Positions 7,212 to 15,378 of a stretch of DNA of 33,184 nt are shown here, in pieces. The position numbers and the translations under genes are program-made. The stretch covers positions 1 through 33,184 of the forward strand of contig JAHZFL010000021.1 in NCBI GenBank assembly GCA_019421345.1, written 5' to 3'. The DNA comes from Roseburia sp. GTDB taxonomy: Bacteria > Bacillota > Clostridia > Lachnospirales > Lachnospiraceae. The stretch's first letter is position 1; each line of letters begins with the position of its first letter. Below the pieces are notes generated by a model. That model searched no databases and was not told the origin of the DNA. It saw only the letters and a list, made by a program, of their open reading frames with translations.

Positions 7212-8705
7212 ATTAAAGAACAGATCAAAAGGTATGCAGCGCAGTTAGAGGTAGCTGACGTTGGTACGGTTATTCAGGTAGCAGATGGTATCGCGCGTAT
7301 TCACGGTCTTGACAATGCAATGCAGGGAGAACTCTTAGAGTTCCCGGGCGAAGTATATGGAATGGTATTAAACCTTGAGGAAGATAATGTCGGCGCTGTT
7401 TTACTTGGCAGCCAGAAGAATATCAACGAGGGTGATACTGTTAAGACGACGGGACGCGTGGTTGAGGTTCCGGTCGGAGATGCGATGTTGGGACGAGTTG
7501 TGAATGCGCTTGGACAGCCGATTGATGGAAAAGGACCAATCGAGACGGATAAACACCGTCAGATTGAACGTGTGGCGTCCGGTGTTATCTCAAGAAAATC
7601 AGTAGATACGCCGCTGCAGACAGGTATCAAGGCGATTGACTCCATGGTGCCGATCGGACGCGGACAGCGTGAGCTTATTATCGGTGACAGACAGACCGGT
7701 AAGACGGCCATCGCGATCGATACGATCATCAATCAGAAGGGTCAGAACGTAAAATGTATCTATGTTGCCATCGGACAGAAGGCATCTACGGTTGCATCTA
7801 TCGTTAAGACTTTAGAAGAATTTGGCGCGATGTCCTATACGACGGTTGTTGCGTCTACGGCGAGTGAGCTTGCGCCGTTACAGTATATCGCACCGTACGC
7901 GGGATGTGCGATCGGTGAGGAATGGATGGAGAATGGAGAGGACGTGCTTGTTGTTTATGATGACTTGAGTAAGCACGCGGCGGCATACCGTACACTCTCT
8001 CTGCTCCTTAAGAGACCGCCAGGACGTGAGGCATATCCAGGTGACGTATTCTATCTGCACTCAAGACTTCTTGAGCGTGCGGCGAGACTTTCGGACAAGC
8101 TGGGCGGCGGTTCGCTGACAGCGCTTCCGATTATTGAGACGCAGGCAGGCGACGTTTCCGCATATATTCCGACAAACGTTATTTCCATCACGGACGGACA
8201 GATTTATCTGGAGACCGAGATGTTTAACGCAGGTTTCCGTCCGGCGATCAATGCAGGTCTTTCCGTTTCACGAGTAGGAGGCTCTGCACAGATTAAGGCA
8301 ATGAAGAAAATTGCGGCGCCGATTCGTACCGAGCTGGCACAGTACCGCGAGCTTGCAGCATTTGCGCAGTTTGGTTCTGAATTAGATGCCGATACGACGG
8401 AGAAGCTGACGCAGGGCGAGCGCATTAAGGAAATCTTAAAGCAGCCGCAGTATCAGCCGATGCCGGTAGAAAAGCAGGTTATGATCATCTTTGCAGCAAC
8501 CAGAAAGTATCTGATGGATATTCCGGTGGATCAGATTCTTCCGTTTGAGAAGGCGCTGTTTGAGTATGTGGATACAAAATATCCGGAGATTCCGGAGGCG
8601 ATCCGTACACAAAAGGAGATCAGCGAGGAGACAGAGCAGAAGCTGATCGCAGCGATCACGGAATGCAAGGCGGAGTTTATCGGTCAGGCAGAGGGAAGAA
8701 AATAA
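7212..8705 (+). CDS. atpA: ATP synthase F1 subunit alpha, start region damaged
   Basis: Non-catalytic nucleotide-binding subunit of F1. The Walker A motif GDRQTGKT lies about 158 codons into the open frame, and the rest is highly typical through the C terminus. Alpha homology begins at the first codon after the atpH stop (IKEQIKRYAAQLEVADVG), but no ATG, GTG, TTG or CTG exists in frame before ATG 7320. Starting there would delete about 36 homologous residues of the N-terminal beta-barrel. Family members begin roughly MNLRPEEISxVIKEQ. Here ATGAAT (7208-7213) is followed directly by a stop in its own frame. This fits loss of about 29 nt, leaving ATT 7212 or ATG 7320 as the only available starts. 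I give coordinates from the first homologous codon. Identity is certain; the true start is not. Confidence 0.9.
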   Translation: MKEQIKRYAAQLEVADVGTVIQVADGIARIHGLDNAMQGELLEFPGEVYGMVLNLEEDNVGAVLLGSQKNINEGDTVKTTGRVVEVPVGDAMLGRVVNALGQPIDGKGPIETDKHRQIERVASGVISRKSVDTPLQTGIKAIDSMVPIGRGQRELIIGDRQTGKTAIAIDTIINQKGQNVKCIYVAIGQKASTVASIVKTLEEFGAMSYTTVVASTASELAPLQYIAPYAGCAIGEEWMENGEDVLVVYDDLSKHAAAYRTLSLLLKRPPGREAYPGDVFYLHSRLLERAARLSDKLGGGSLTALPIIETQAGDVSAYIPTNVISITDGQIYLETEMFNAGFRPAINAGLSVSRVGGSAQIKAMKKIAAPIRTELAQYRELAAFAQFGSELDADTTEKLTQGERIKEILKQPQYQPMPVEKQVMIIFAATRKYLMDIPVDQILPFEKALFEYVDTKYPEIPEAIRTQKEISEETEQKLIAAITECKAEFIGQAEGRK

Positions 8706-8732
8706 ATGGCAGAGAAAGGCGGTGCTTAAGTT

Positions 8733-9596
8733 ATGGCGTCAATGAGAGACATAAAGAGAAGAAAAGGCAGCATACAGAGTACGCAGCAAATCACAAAAGC
8801 CATGAAGCTTGTTTCTACCGTTAAACTGCAGAAAGCAAAAAATCGGGCGGAGCAGACAAATCCGTATTTTAATTATATGTATCAGACAGTGACCTCAATG
8901 CTGGCAAAATCGGGAACGATCGATCATCCATATCTAAAGAAGGGGGCGTCCGAAAAGAAGGCGGTAGTGGTGATCACTTCTAACCGCGGACTTGCGGGCG
9001 GCTACAATTCCAATGTTGTAAAGCTTGTGACAGAGTGTGCAGATTTCCGCCCGGAGGATTTGGAAATCTATGCGATCGGCAACAAGGGAAAGGATGCGCT
9101 TGAGCGAAAGGGATATACGATTTGTCAGGATGAGCCTGATATGATCGAGGCTCCCGTATATGAGGATGCGGCGGCTCTGTGCAGGAGCGTGCTGGAAGCT
9201 TATGCGGCGGGAGAGATCGGAGAAATCTATCTGGCATACACGCATTTTAAGAATACGGTCAGCCATGAGCCGACATTGTTGAAGCTCCTTCCGGTAGAAT
9301 TTGACGAGGAGGAGATGAGCGCTGCGTCGGAATCGGAGGTTCTTATGAATTATGAGCCAAACGAGGAGGCTGCGCTTGATATGATCATCCCGAAGTATGT
9401 GACCAGCCTGTTTTACGGCGCGCTCGTGGAGGCAGTTGCCAGCGAGAACGGCGCGAGAATGCAGGCGATGGATTCTGCAACGAGCAACGCAGAGGAAATG
9501 ATTAGTGATTTGACATTGAAGTTCAATCGGGCACGGCAGGGCTCTATCACGCAGGAGCTGACAGAGATCATTGCCGGTGCATCCGCCATCTCCTAG
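8733..9596 (+). CDS. atpG: ATP synthase F1 subunit gamma
   Basis: The central rotating shaft. The 287-residue protein begins MASMRDIKRRKGSIQSTQQITKAM and ends with NRARQGSITQELTEIIAGA, the conserved N- and C-terminal coiled-coil helices. Length is normal. The ribosome binding site is weak (AAAGGCGG, 11 nt upstream). A seven-codon open frame lies between atpA and this gene. It is followed by a 179-nt spacer before atpD, long for this operon. Confidence 0.95.
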   Translation: MASMRDIKRRKGSIQSTQQITKAMKLVSTVKLQKAKNRAEQTNPYFNYMYQTVTSMLAKSGTIDHPYLKKGASEKKAVVVITSNRGLAGGYNSNVVKLVTECADFRPEDLEIYAIGNKGKDALERKGYTICQDEPDMIEAPVYEDAAALCRSVLEAYAAGEIGEIYLAYTHFKNTVSHEPTLLKLLPVEFDEEEMSAASESEVLMNYEPNEEAALDMIIPKYVTSLFYGALVEAVASENGARMQAMDSATSNAEEMISDLTLKFNRARQGSITQELTEIIAGASAIS

Positions 9597-9775
9597 ATGA
9601 GCAGACTAAGCAGCAGGTAAAGGGGATTTGCTTGTGCATGCACAAAAGCGAAGGTACTCTGCCTGTTATGAGAGTGTAATGAGAACGAGAAAGCGCAGGG
9701 CGTTTTTGAGTGCGGTGCACTCGCGACGCTTATCTTTGGAGTGGCACAAAAACAAAAAGTAAGGAGAAATAAGCG
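9597..9775. other. Structured spacer between atpG and atpD
   Basis: A 179-nt gap inside the operon. It holds a perfect palindrome TTGTGCATGCACAA (9632-9645) and a hairpin GAGTGC-GGT-GCACTC (9708-9722), but no open frame of note. Its 3' end carries AAGGAG for atpD. It could influence mRNA stability or relative subunit expression; that is inference. Confidence 0.5.
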
Positions 9776-11170
9776 ATGGCAAATAATATCGGTAAGATTA
9801 CCCAGATTATTGGTGCCGTTCTGGATATTAAGTTTTCAGAGGGCAATCTGCCGGAGATTAACGACGCGATCCGCATTGCTGCCGGAGACGGCAAAGAATT
9901 GGTAGTCGAGGTATCTCAGCATCTGGGTGATGATACAGTAAGATGTATCGCGATGGGACCTACCGATGGACTTGTGCGCGGCATGGAGGCAGTTGCTGCC
10001 GGAGGACCGATTAGTGTTCCGGTAGGCGAGAATACCTTAGGCCGTATGTTTAATGTCTTAGGTAACCCGATCGACGAGTTAGACCCGCCGACAGACGTGG
10101 AGAGCTGGTCGATTCACAGACCGGCTCCTGCATTTGAGGATCAGGCGACCTCACAGGAAATGTTAGAGACGGGTATTAAAGTCGTTGACCTTCTCTGCCC
10201 ATACCAGAAGGGCGGTAAGATTGGTCTGTTCGGCGGTGCGGGAGTAGGAAAAACCGTGTTGATTCAGGAGCTGATCCACAACATTGCAACCGAGCATGGC
10301 GGTTATTCCGTATTCACCGGCGTAGGTGAGCGTACCCGTGAGGGAAATGACCTTTACTACGAGATGAAGGAGTCCGGCGTTATTGACAAGACGACGATGG
10401 TGTTCGGGCAGATGAACGAGCCGCCGGGAGCGCGTATGCGTGTAGCGCTCACAGGTCTTACAATGGCAGAGTATTTCCGTGACAAGGGCGGTAAGGACGT
10501 GCTCCTTTTCATTGACAATATTTTCCGTTTTACACAGGCAGGTTCCGAGGTATCTGCGCTGTTGGGACGTATGCCATCTGCCGTTGGTTATCAGCCGACG
10601 CTGCAGACGGAGATGGGTGCGCTGCAGGAGCGTATCACATCCACAAAGAACGGTTCTATTACCTCCGTGCAGGCAGTCTATGTGCCGGCGGATGACTTGA
10701 CAGACCCCGCTCCGGCAACGACCTTCGCGCATCTGGATGCAACGACCGTATTGGATCGTTCGATCGTAGAGCTTGGTATTTATCCGGCGGTAGACCCGCT
10801 TGGCTCCAGCTCCCGTATCTTAGACCCGCGTATTGTCGGACAGGAGCATTTTGAGGTTGCTCGCGGCGTACAGGAGATTTTGCAGAAGTACAAGGAATTG
10901 CAGGATATTATCGCGATTCTTGGTATGGACGAGCTTTCCGAGGATGATAAGCTTGTCGTAAACCGCGCGCGAAAGATTCAAAGATTCCTCTCCCAGCCGT
11001 TCTCGGTTGCAACACAGTTTACAGGTCTTGAGGGCAAATATGTTCCGATTGCCGAGACTGTGCGCGGATTTAAGGAGATTTTGGAAGGAAAGCATGATGA
11101 CATTCCGGAGAGCTACTTCTTAAATGCAGGTACGATTGACGAGGTTCGCGAGAAGTTCAACCAGCAGTAG
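9776..11170 (+). CDS. atpD: ATP synthase F1 subunit beta
   Basis: Catalytic subunit that makes or hydrolyses ATP. The Walker A loop is GGAGVGKT (153-160), the catalytic Glu lies in GERTREGNDLYYEM (Glu185), and the DELSEEDK segment that contacts gamma is intact. Length is 464 residues, as expected. AAGGAG precedes the ATG after the structured spacer. No frameshift or odd codon use is seen. Confidence 0.97.
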   Translation: MANNIGKITQIIGAVLDIKFSEGNLPEINDAIRIAAGDGKELVVEVSQHLGDDTVRCIAMGPTDGLVRGMEAVAAGGPISVPVGENTLGRMFNVLGNPIDELDPPTDVESWSIHRPAPAFEDQATSQEMLETGIKVVDLLCPYQKGGKIGLFGGAGVGKTVLIQELIHNIATEHGGYSVFTGVGERTREGNDLYYEMKESGVIDKTTMVFGQMNEPPGARMRVALTGLTMAEYFRDKGGKDVLLFIDNIFRFTQAGSEVSALLGRMPSAVGYQPTLQTEMGALQERITSTKNGSITSVQAVYVPADDLTDPAPATTFAHLDATTVLDRSIVELGIYPAVDPLGSSSRILDPRIVGQEHFEVARGVQEILQKYKELQDIIAILGMDELSEDDKLVVNRARKIQRFLSQPFSVATQFTGLEGKYVPIAETVRGFKEILEGKHDDIPESYFLNAGTIDEVREKFNQQ

Positions 11171-11193
11171 AAGCAGCGGTAAGGAGGAGAATT

Positions 11194-11604
11194 ATGGCAG
11201 ACGAGGGCAGAAGCTTTCAGGTAGAGATCATCACGCCGGATCGTATTTTCCATACGGGAACGGCAACGATGATTGAATTTAATACGGCTGCCGGTGAGAT
11301 TGGTGTGTATAAATCGCACATCCCTCTTACCACCGTTCTCGCTCCCGGAATCGTTACGATTCATGGTGACGGGGCAGAGGACATTCGAGCAGCGGTTCAT
11401 TCCGGTTTTGCGGAGATTCTGCCGGATAAGGTCACGCTTCTTGCAGAGATAGCGGAATGGCCGGATGAAATTGATAAAAGCAGAGCCGAGGCGGCAAAAG
11501 CGCGCGCCGAGGAACGTCTGGCGACAAAGGCTGAGACGACGGATATTAAGCGTGCCGAGTTTGCGCTTCGCAAGGCGCTGGTGCGTATTGATATTGCAAA
11601 ATAA
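11194..11604 (+). CDS. atpC: ATP synthase F1 subunit epsilon
   Basis: Regulatory subunit that inhibits ATP hydrolysis and links the central stalk to the c-ring. At 136 residues it has the N-terminal beta-sandwich (FQVEIITPDRIF, TAAGEIGV) and the C-terminal helical hairpin (SRAEAAKARAEERLA). TAAGGAGGAGAATT precedes the ATG. It is the last gene of the operon and is followed at once by a rho-independent terminator. Confidence 0.95.
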   Translation: MADEGRSFQVEIITPDRIFHTGTATMIEFNTAAGEIGVYKSHIPLTTVLAPGIVTIHGDGAEDIRAAVHSGFAEILPDKVTLLAEIAEWPDEIDKSRAEAAKARAEERLATKAETTDIKRAEFALRKALVRIDIAK

Positions 11605-11610
11605 TAAAAG

Positions 11611-11650
11611 ACCAGAGTTTCTTTCAGAAGGGAGAGACTCTGGTTTTTTG
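11611..11650 (+). terminator. Rho-independent terminator of the atp operon
   Basis: ACCAGAGT (11611-11618) pairs with ACTCTGGT (11637-11644), followed by TTTTTT, immediately downstream of atpC. Confidence 0.85.
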
Positions 11651-11651
11651 G

Positions 11652-11712
11652 TTTATAGGCAATTTCGTTGCCTATAAACCAAACCCCTCTGGGGGAACGC
11701 ACTGCGGCGGAA
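11652..11712. repeat. Dispersed repeat family 2, copy A
   Basis: It begins with a hairpin of 13 bp (GGTTTATAGGCAA/TTGCCTATAAACC, 11650-11680). A 33-nt block follows (11680-11712) that recurs at 30496-30528 with two mismatches and contains CCCCTCTGGGGG. The hairpin part is also conserved in the second copy, with a 1-nt length change. It is non-coding and lies directly after an operon terminator. Confidence 0.75.
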
Positions 11713-11792
11713 TAGAAGCGTGTCTTTCGTTGTTTATATAAGGGCGTTTTACGGGGCGTTTCGACCGGAAATTTACATTTGTCAGAAATTGA

Positions 11793-11803
11793 GGGGGGGG
11801 GGG
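11793..11803 (+). repeat. Run of 11 G upstream of the chemoreceptor gene
   Basis: An uninterrupted homopolymer in the intergenic region, about 85 nt before the chemoreceptor start. Such tracts are prone to slippage and can alter promoter spacing, but they are also prone to sequencing error. Confidence 0.8.
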
Positions 11804-11887
11804 TAAAAATAACAGAAAATTATGTACAAAAGCATAGTTTTATGGTAGGATGAAATGGAATTTTTTACAAAGGAGGATGGTATAGAA

Positions 11888-13609
11888 ATGAGAGAAAAAA
11901 CAAGGAGGTTAAGTATCCGTCTTAAAATTCTGATACCGGCAACACTGCTGATCGTAGCGGCATGCACGGGTGTCGGATTTTTCACCTCCAAAAAGGGAAA
12001 AGCAAGGATGCTTCAGATGGGGGCGCAGGAAGCGGACATGGTAACGAAGGTTGCGGTGGATGCTATTGACCGGAAGCTTGTCGAACAGCTGGAGCCGGGG
12101 TGTGAAGGAACGGTAGAATATGAGGCGTTGCTGGCATCGTTGCGTTCTGTGCAGCGGAAATACGGGATTACAAATCTGTATACCTTATATACAGACGGAA
12201 GCGCTGTCTATTATGGAGTAGATACGGATGAAACAGACCCGTTTGCGGTCGGAGATTTGTATCCGGCTTCTTACGAGGAGCTTGCAGACGTTTTTAACGG
12301 TAATGCAAAGATTGTAAGCGATATTTCAAACGTCATGGACGGGGCACAGATTTCTGTTTATGAGCCGATCGAGAATGATAAGGGGAAGATCGTCGGTGTG
12401 ATGGGAACAGATTATGATGCGTCGGGGATTGTTGCGATGTTCCGTAAGATGACGCTTGAGGTAGTGGGAATTATCCTTGTTTTTGAGATCGCGGCAGTCA
12501 TTATTTTAAATATTTTTGTAGCGCAGATCGTAAGAAGTTTAAATATTGTAAATCGAAAGCTGTATGAGCTTGTAAATAATGAGGGAGATTTGACGCAGAA
12601 GCTGGAAATCCGCACAGGGGACGAGATGGAGCTGATCGCGAATAATGTCAACAAGCTTTTGCTCTATATCCGGGAAATCATGTCCAGCATAGCGGAGAAT
12701 GCAAAGCAACTGGATGATTCGGCAAAGAATGTTGCAGCGAATATTTCCAGCGCAGAGGTCAATATTACCGACGTTTCGGCGACAATGGAGGAAATGAGCG
12801 CATCCATGGAGGAGACAAGCGCGTCGCTGAGTCAGGTTAATGAGGCGATCGGAGATGTCTATGCGCTGATCGAGGATATTTCTGATCAGGCAAATATTGG
12901 AAAGCAGACCTCCGGAAAAATCATGGATAAGGCGGCGGACGTGTACCGGCAGGCAGAGGAACGTCAGGAGGAAGCGAAACGTCTGGCGCAGATCTTGGCG
13001 GATGATGTGAGTGAGAAGATTGAGAAGTCAAAGGCAGTCGAGGAGATCCGAGACCTGACAAATAATATCATCAGTATCACGGAGCAGACAAATCTTTTGG
13101 CATTAAATGCAAGCATTGAGGCGGCGAGAGCGGGAGAAGCCGGAAGGGGCTTTGCGGTCGTTGCCGATGAAATCGGAAAGCTTGCATCAAATTCGGCGGA
13201 GATTGCAGAGAAGATCCAGCATGTGAGCGGAGAGGTCGTGGGAGCAGTCAATGAGCTGGCGGCAAATGCGGAGGATATGCTTGCATTTATGAATGAGACT
13301 GCGATGAGCGGTTATGAAAAGCTGCTGGAGACGAGCGGCAACTATCGTGACGATGTAGGCGATATGGGCGCAATGATGCAGCGGTTTGCGGATGAGAGCA
13401 GCGAGATCAAGGAGAACGTCGATCAGATCAAGGAAGCGGCAGCAGCAGTCAACGTTGCCGTGGAGGAGAGTGCGAAGGGCGTCACGAGTGTTACGCAGAT
13501 GTCTGTAGATTTGACATCGAGTGTCAGTGATATACAGGGAGAGGCGGACACCAATTTGAAGGTTGTGGATGCCTTGAGTGATGAAGTTCAAAAGTTTAAG
13601 CTTGATTAA
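11888..13609 (+). CDS. Methyl-accepting chemotaxis protein
   Basis: A membrane chemoreceptor expected to signal to CheA/CheW. The 573-residue protein has a membrane helix at about 14-34 and an extracytoplasmic sensor of about 155 residues that looks like a Cache-type fold (YTLYTDGSAVYYG, MGTDYDASG). A second helix (191-214), a HAMP domain, and a long coiled coil follow. The conserved hairpin tip near 395-430 contains EQTNLLALNASIEAARAGE and GFAVVADEIGKLA. The ATG at 11888 is preceded by AAAGGAGG at 11-nt spacing; an in-frame ATG at 11855 would add 11 residues. No chemotaxis partner genes are nearby, so the ligand is unknown. Confidence 0.93.
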   Translation: MREKTRRLSIRLKILIPATLLIVAACTGVGFFTSKKGKARMLQMGAQEADMVTKVAVDAIDRKLVEQLEPGCEGTVEYEALLASLRSVQRKYGITNLYTLYTDGSAVYYGVDTDETDPFAVGDLYPASYEELADVFNGNAKIVSDISNVMDGAQISVYEPIENDKGKIVGVMGTDYDASGIVAMFRKMTLEVVGIILVFEIAAVIILNIFVAQIVRSLNIVNRKLYELVNNEGDLTQKLEIRTGDEMELIANNVNKLLLYIREIMSSIAENAKQLDDSAKNVAANISSAEVNITDVSATMEEMSASMEETSASLSQVNEAIGDVYALIEDISDQANIGKQTSGKIMDKAADVYRQAEERQEEAKRLAQILADDVSEKIEKSKAVEEIRDLTNNIISITEQTNLLALNASIEAARAGEAGRGFAVVADEIGKLASNSAEIAEKIQHVSGEVVGAVNELAANAEDMLAFMNETAMSGYEKLLETSGNYRDDVGDMGAMMQRFADESSEIKENVDQIKEAAAAVNVAVEESAKGVTSVTQMSVDLTSSVSDIQGEADTNLKVVDALSDEVQKFKLD

Positions 13610-13620
13610 TGTTGGAGTGG

Positions 13621-13670
13621 AAAAAGTCTTTGCGTTGGGCAAAAGCCCTGTGCAGAGACTTTTTGTTTTA
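13621..13670 (+). terminator. Rho-independent terminator of the chemoreceptor gene
   Basis: A long stem: AAAAAGTCTTTGC pairs with GCAGAGACTTTTT, extended by GGGC-AAAA-GCCC, followed by TTTTGTTTT. Confidence 0.9.
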
Positions 13671-13760
13671 TGGAAAATAAAAGCGCTGAGCGATCTTATT
13701 GCATCGGACAGACGGGAAGCTGCAAAGGAGCAATAATTTAGAGAATTGCCGGTACGCTTG

Positions 13761-13769
13761 TGTTATAAT
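13761..13769 (+). promoter_or_regulatory. Extended -10 promoter of the amidohydrolase gene
   Basis: TGTTATAAT is a perfect extended -10 element (TG, one base, TATAAT), 64 nt before the start codon. No good -35 box lies at the usual distance. Confidence 0.5.
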
Positions 13770-13833
13770 AAAGAATAGGAATATACGGCTTGGGAAAGCT
13801 ATAAAAAAGAAAGCGCGTAAAAAAGGAGGCAGT

Positions 13834-15009
13834 ATGGGAAATTACTTATTATTAAAACAGGGCACGATTCATAATGCCATTACAGAAGAACCGTTTGTGG
13901 CGGATATACTGATCGAGGACGGTAAGATCAAAAAGATCGCTCCGGTGTTGGAGGGTAAGGCAGTAAATGACGCAAGGGTGCTTGATGCAATGGGACTGGA
14001 CGTGTATCCGGGTTTTGTGGAGGCGCACTGCCACCTTGGGCTTGACGGCTACGCGGTAGGTTATGCGGGGGCAGATTACAATGAGTTGAATGATCCGATC
14101 ACACCGCAGCTCTCTGCGGCAGACGGCATCAATCCGCAGGACGAGACTTTTCGGATGGCGCGTGAGGGCGGCGTTACCTGCGTGTCGACGGGACCGGGCA
14201 GCTCCAATATTATCGGCGGTACGTTCTGCGTTATAAAGACGGCGGGAACACGCGTGGACGACATGCTCGTGAAAGAGAAGTCTGCGATGAAGATTGCGTT
14301 TGGTGAGAATCCGAAAAACTGCTATAAGGATAAAGCGGTATATTCGAGAATGACGGTGGCGGCGCGCTTGCGTGAGACATTGCGCAAGGCGCAGATTTAT
14401 GAAAAAAAGCTTGAGGCGGCGGGTTATCCCGATGACATAGATTATGCGAAGCTTCCTGCCTATGACGCAAAGCTTGAGGCGCTGCTTCCCGTGCTGCGGG
14501 GGGAGATGCCGCTTAAGGCGCATGCACATCGTGCAGATGATATTTATACGGCAATCCGAATTGCCAAGGAATTTCAGCTTGACCTGCGGCTTGACCATGT
14601 CACGGACGGCGCATTGATCGCGGATGATCTGGCGAAGGAGGGATTTCCGGTAGCGGTCGGACCGTCGTTTGGTCATGCTACGAAATATGAGCTTAAGAAT
14701 AAGGGCTTTGAAACACCGGGAGTTTTGGCAAAGGCGGGCTGTCAGGTTTCCATTATCACGGACTCTCCGGTGATCGAGCAGCGCTATCTGCCGCTGTGCG
14801 CCGGACGCGCGATTTATCACGGCATGAAGGAGTTTGACGCACTGCAGGCAATTACGATCAATCCGGCGAAGCATATCGGGGTAAGCGACCGTGTGGGAAG
14901 TATTGAGGAAGGAAAGGATGCGGATTTTGTGCTGCTTAAAGGGTCTCCGTTTGCTGTGGATGCAAGGATTTTGTATACGGTCATTAACGGAGAGGTTGTC
15001 TACGGATAA
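13834..15009 (+). CDS. Amidohydrolase family protein (imidazolonepropionase-like)
   Basis: A metal-dependent hydrolase of the amidohydrolase superfamily, 391 residues. The first metal motif is H65-C-H67 in EAHCHLGLDG. Further candidate ligands are in KAHAHRADD, LDHVTDG and the TDSP aspartate near the C-terminal third. The protein ends with the composite beta-sandwich segment GSIEEGKDADFVLLKGSPF, typical of this group. The ATG at 13834 is chosen because AAAAAGGAGGCAGT precedes it. It is a single-gene unit with its own promoter and a weak terminator. The substrate (a cyclic amide, dipeptide or related compound) cannot be told from sequence, and the neighbours do not constrain it. Confidence 0.85.
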   Translation: MGNYLLLKQGTIHNAITEEPFVADILIEDGKIKKIAPVLEGKAVNDARVLDAMGLDVYPGFVEAHCHLGLDGYAVGYAGADYNELNDPITPQLSAADGINPQDETFRMAREGGVTCVSTGPGSSNIIGGTFCVIKTAGTRVDDMLVKEKSAMKIAFGENPKNCYKDKAVYSRMTVAARLRETLRKAQIYEKKLEAAGYPDDIDYAKLPAYDAKLEALLPVLRGEMPLKAHAHRADDIYTAIRIAKEFQLDLRLDHVTDGALIADDLAKEGFPVAVGPSFGHATKYELKNKGFETPGVLAKAGCQVSIITDSPVIEQRYLPLCAGRAIYHGMKEFDALQAITINPAKHIGVSDRVGSIEEGKDADFVLLKGSPFAVDARILYTVINGEVVYG

Positions 15010-15378
15010 TGGTATATGGAAAAAGGGGAGACGCCGTCTCCTTTGATGGCAGGAGGGTATCTTAGAAATCTTGTTTCTTAGAAAATCGTTCCGGCGCAGC
15101 AGGGAATATGCGAATCAAAAGAAAATATTAAATAATGATAAAGAATGTAAAAATAAACGAAAAATAGAGAAAAGAACGTGCAAGATTAAGTCAAAGTGAC
15201 GGAGCATAAGGGGTGGAAAAGAACGAAAGAAAAACAGATTATATAATATGAAAAGAAATAGAAAAGACAAGAATTATAAAAAAATGAGCAAAATAAGCAT
15301 TGAAGATTAAGTCGGAAACAGCTAAGATAAGAGTATCTAAAAAGTCGATGATTTTTAGTGAAAAGGAGGATTTACAGT
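15010..15378 (+). other. Purine-rich leader before the ABC transporter operon
   Basis: A 369-nt gene-free region. A weak stem GGAGAC-GCC-GTCTCC (15027-15041) may end the amidohydrolase transcript. From about 15100 to 15370 the plus strand is roughly three quarters purine. A TATAAT (15242-15247) may be a -10 box, but no -35 is clear. An 11-mer AAGATTAAGTC occurs at 15182 and again at 15303. AAAAGGAGG serves the next gene. Confidence 0.5.

Noticed and set aside
8706..8729. Seven-codon open frame between atpA and atpG
   Set aside because: It has no clear ribosome binding site of its own and is too short to separate from chance; its 3' part overlaps the atpG translation signal.
10163..10732. Minus-strand open frame inside atpD
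   Set aside because: It is an antisense shadow of the highly conserved beta subunit with unnatural composition.
11804..11854. Sigma-28 motility promoter for the chemoreceptor
   Set aside because: TAAA occurs, but no CCGATAA-like -10 element is found at the right distance.
13852..14874. 340-codon open frame on the minus strand inside the amidohydrolase gene
   Set aside because: It lies opposite a well-supported family member, has a Cys/Arg/His-rich composition unlike a real protein here, and no ribosome binding site was seen.
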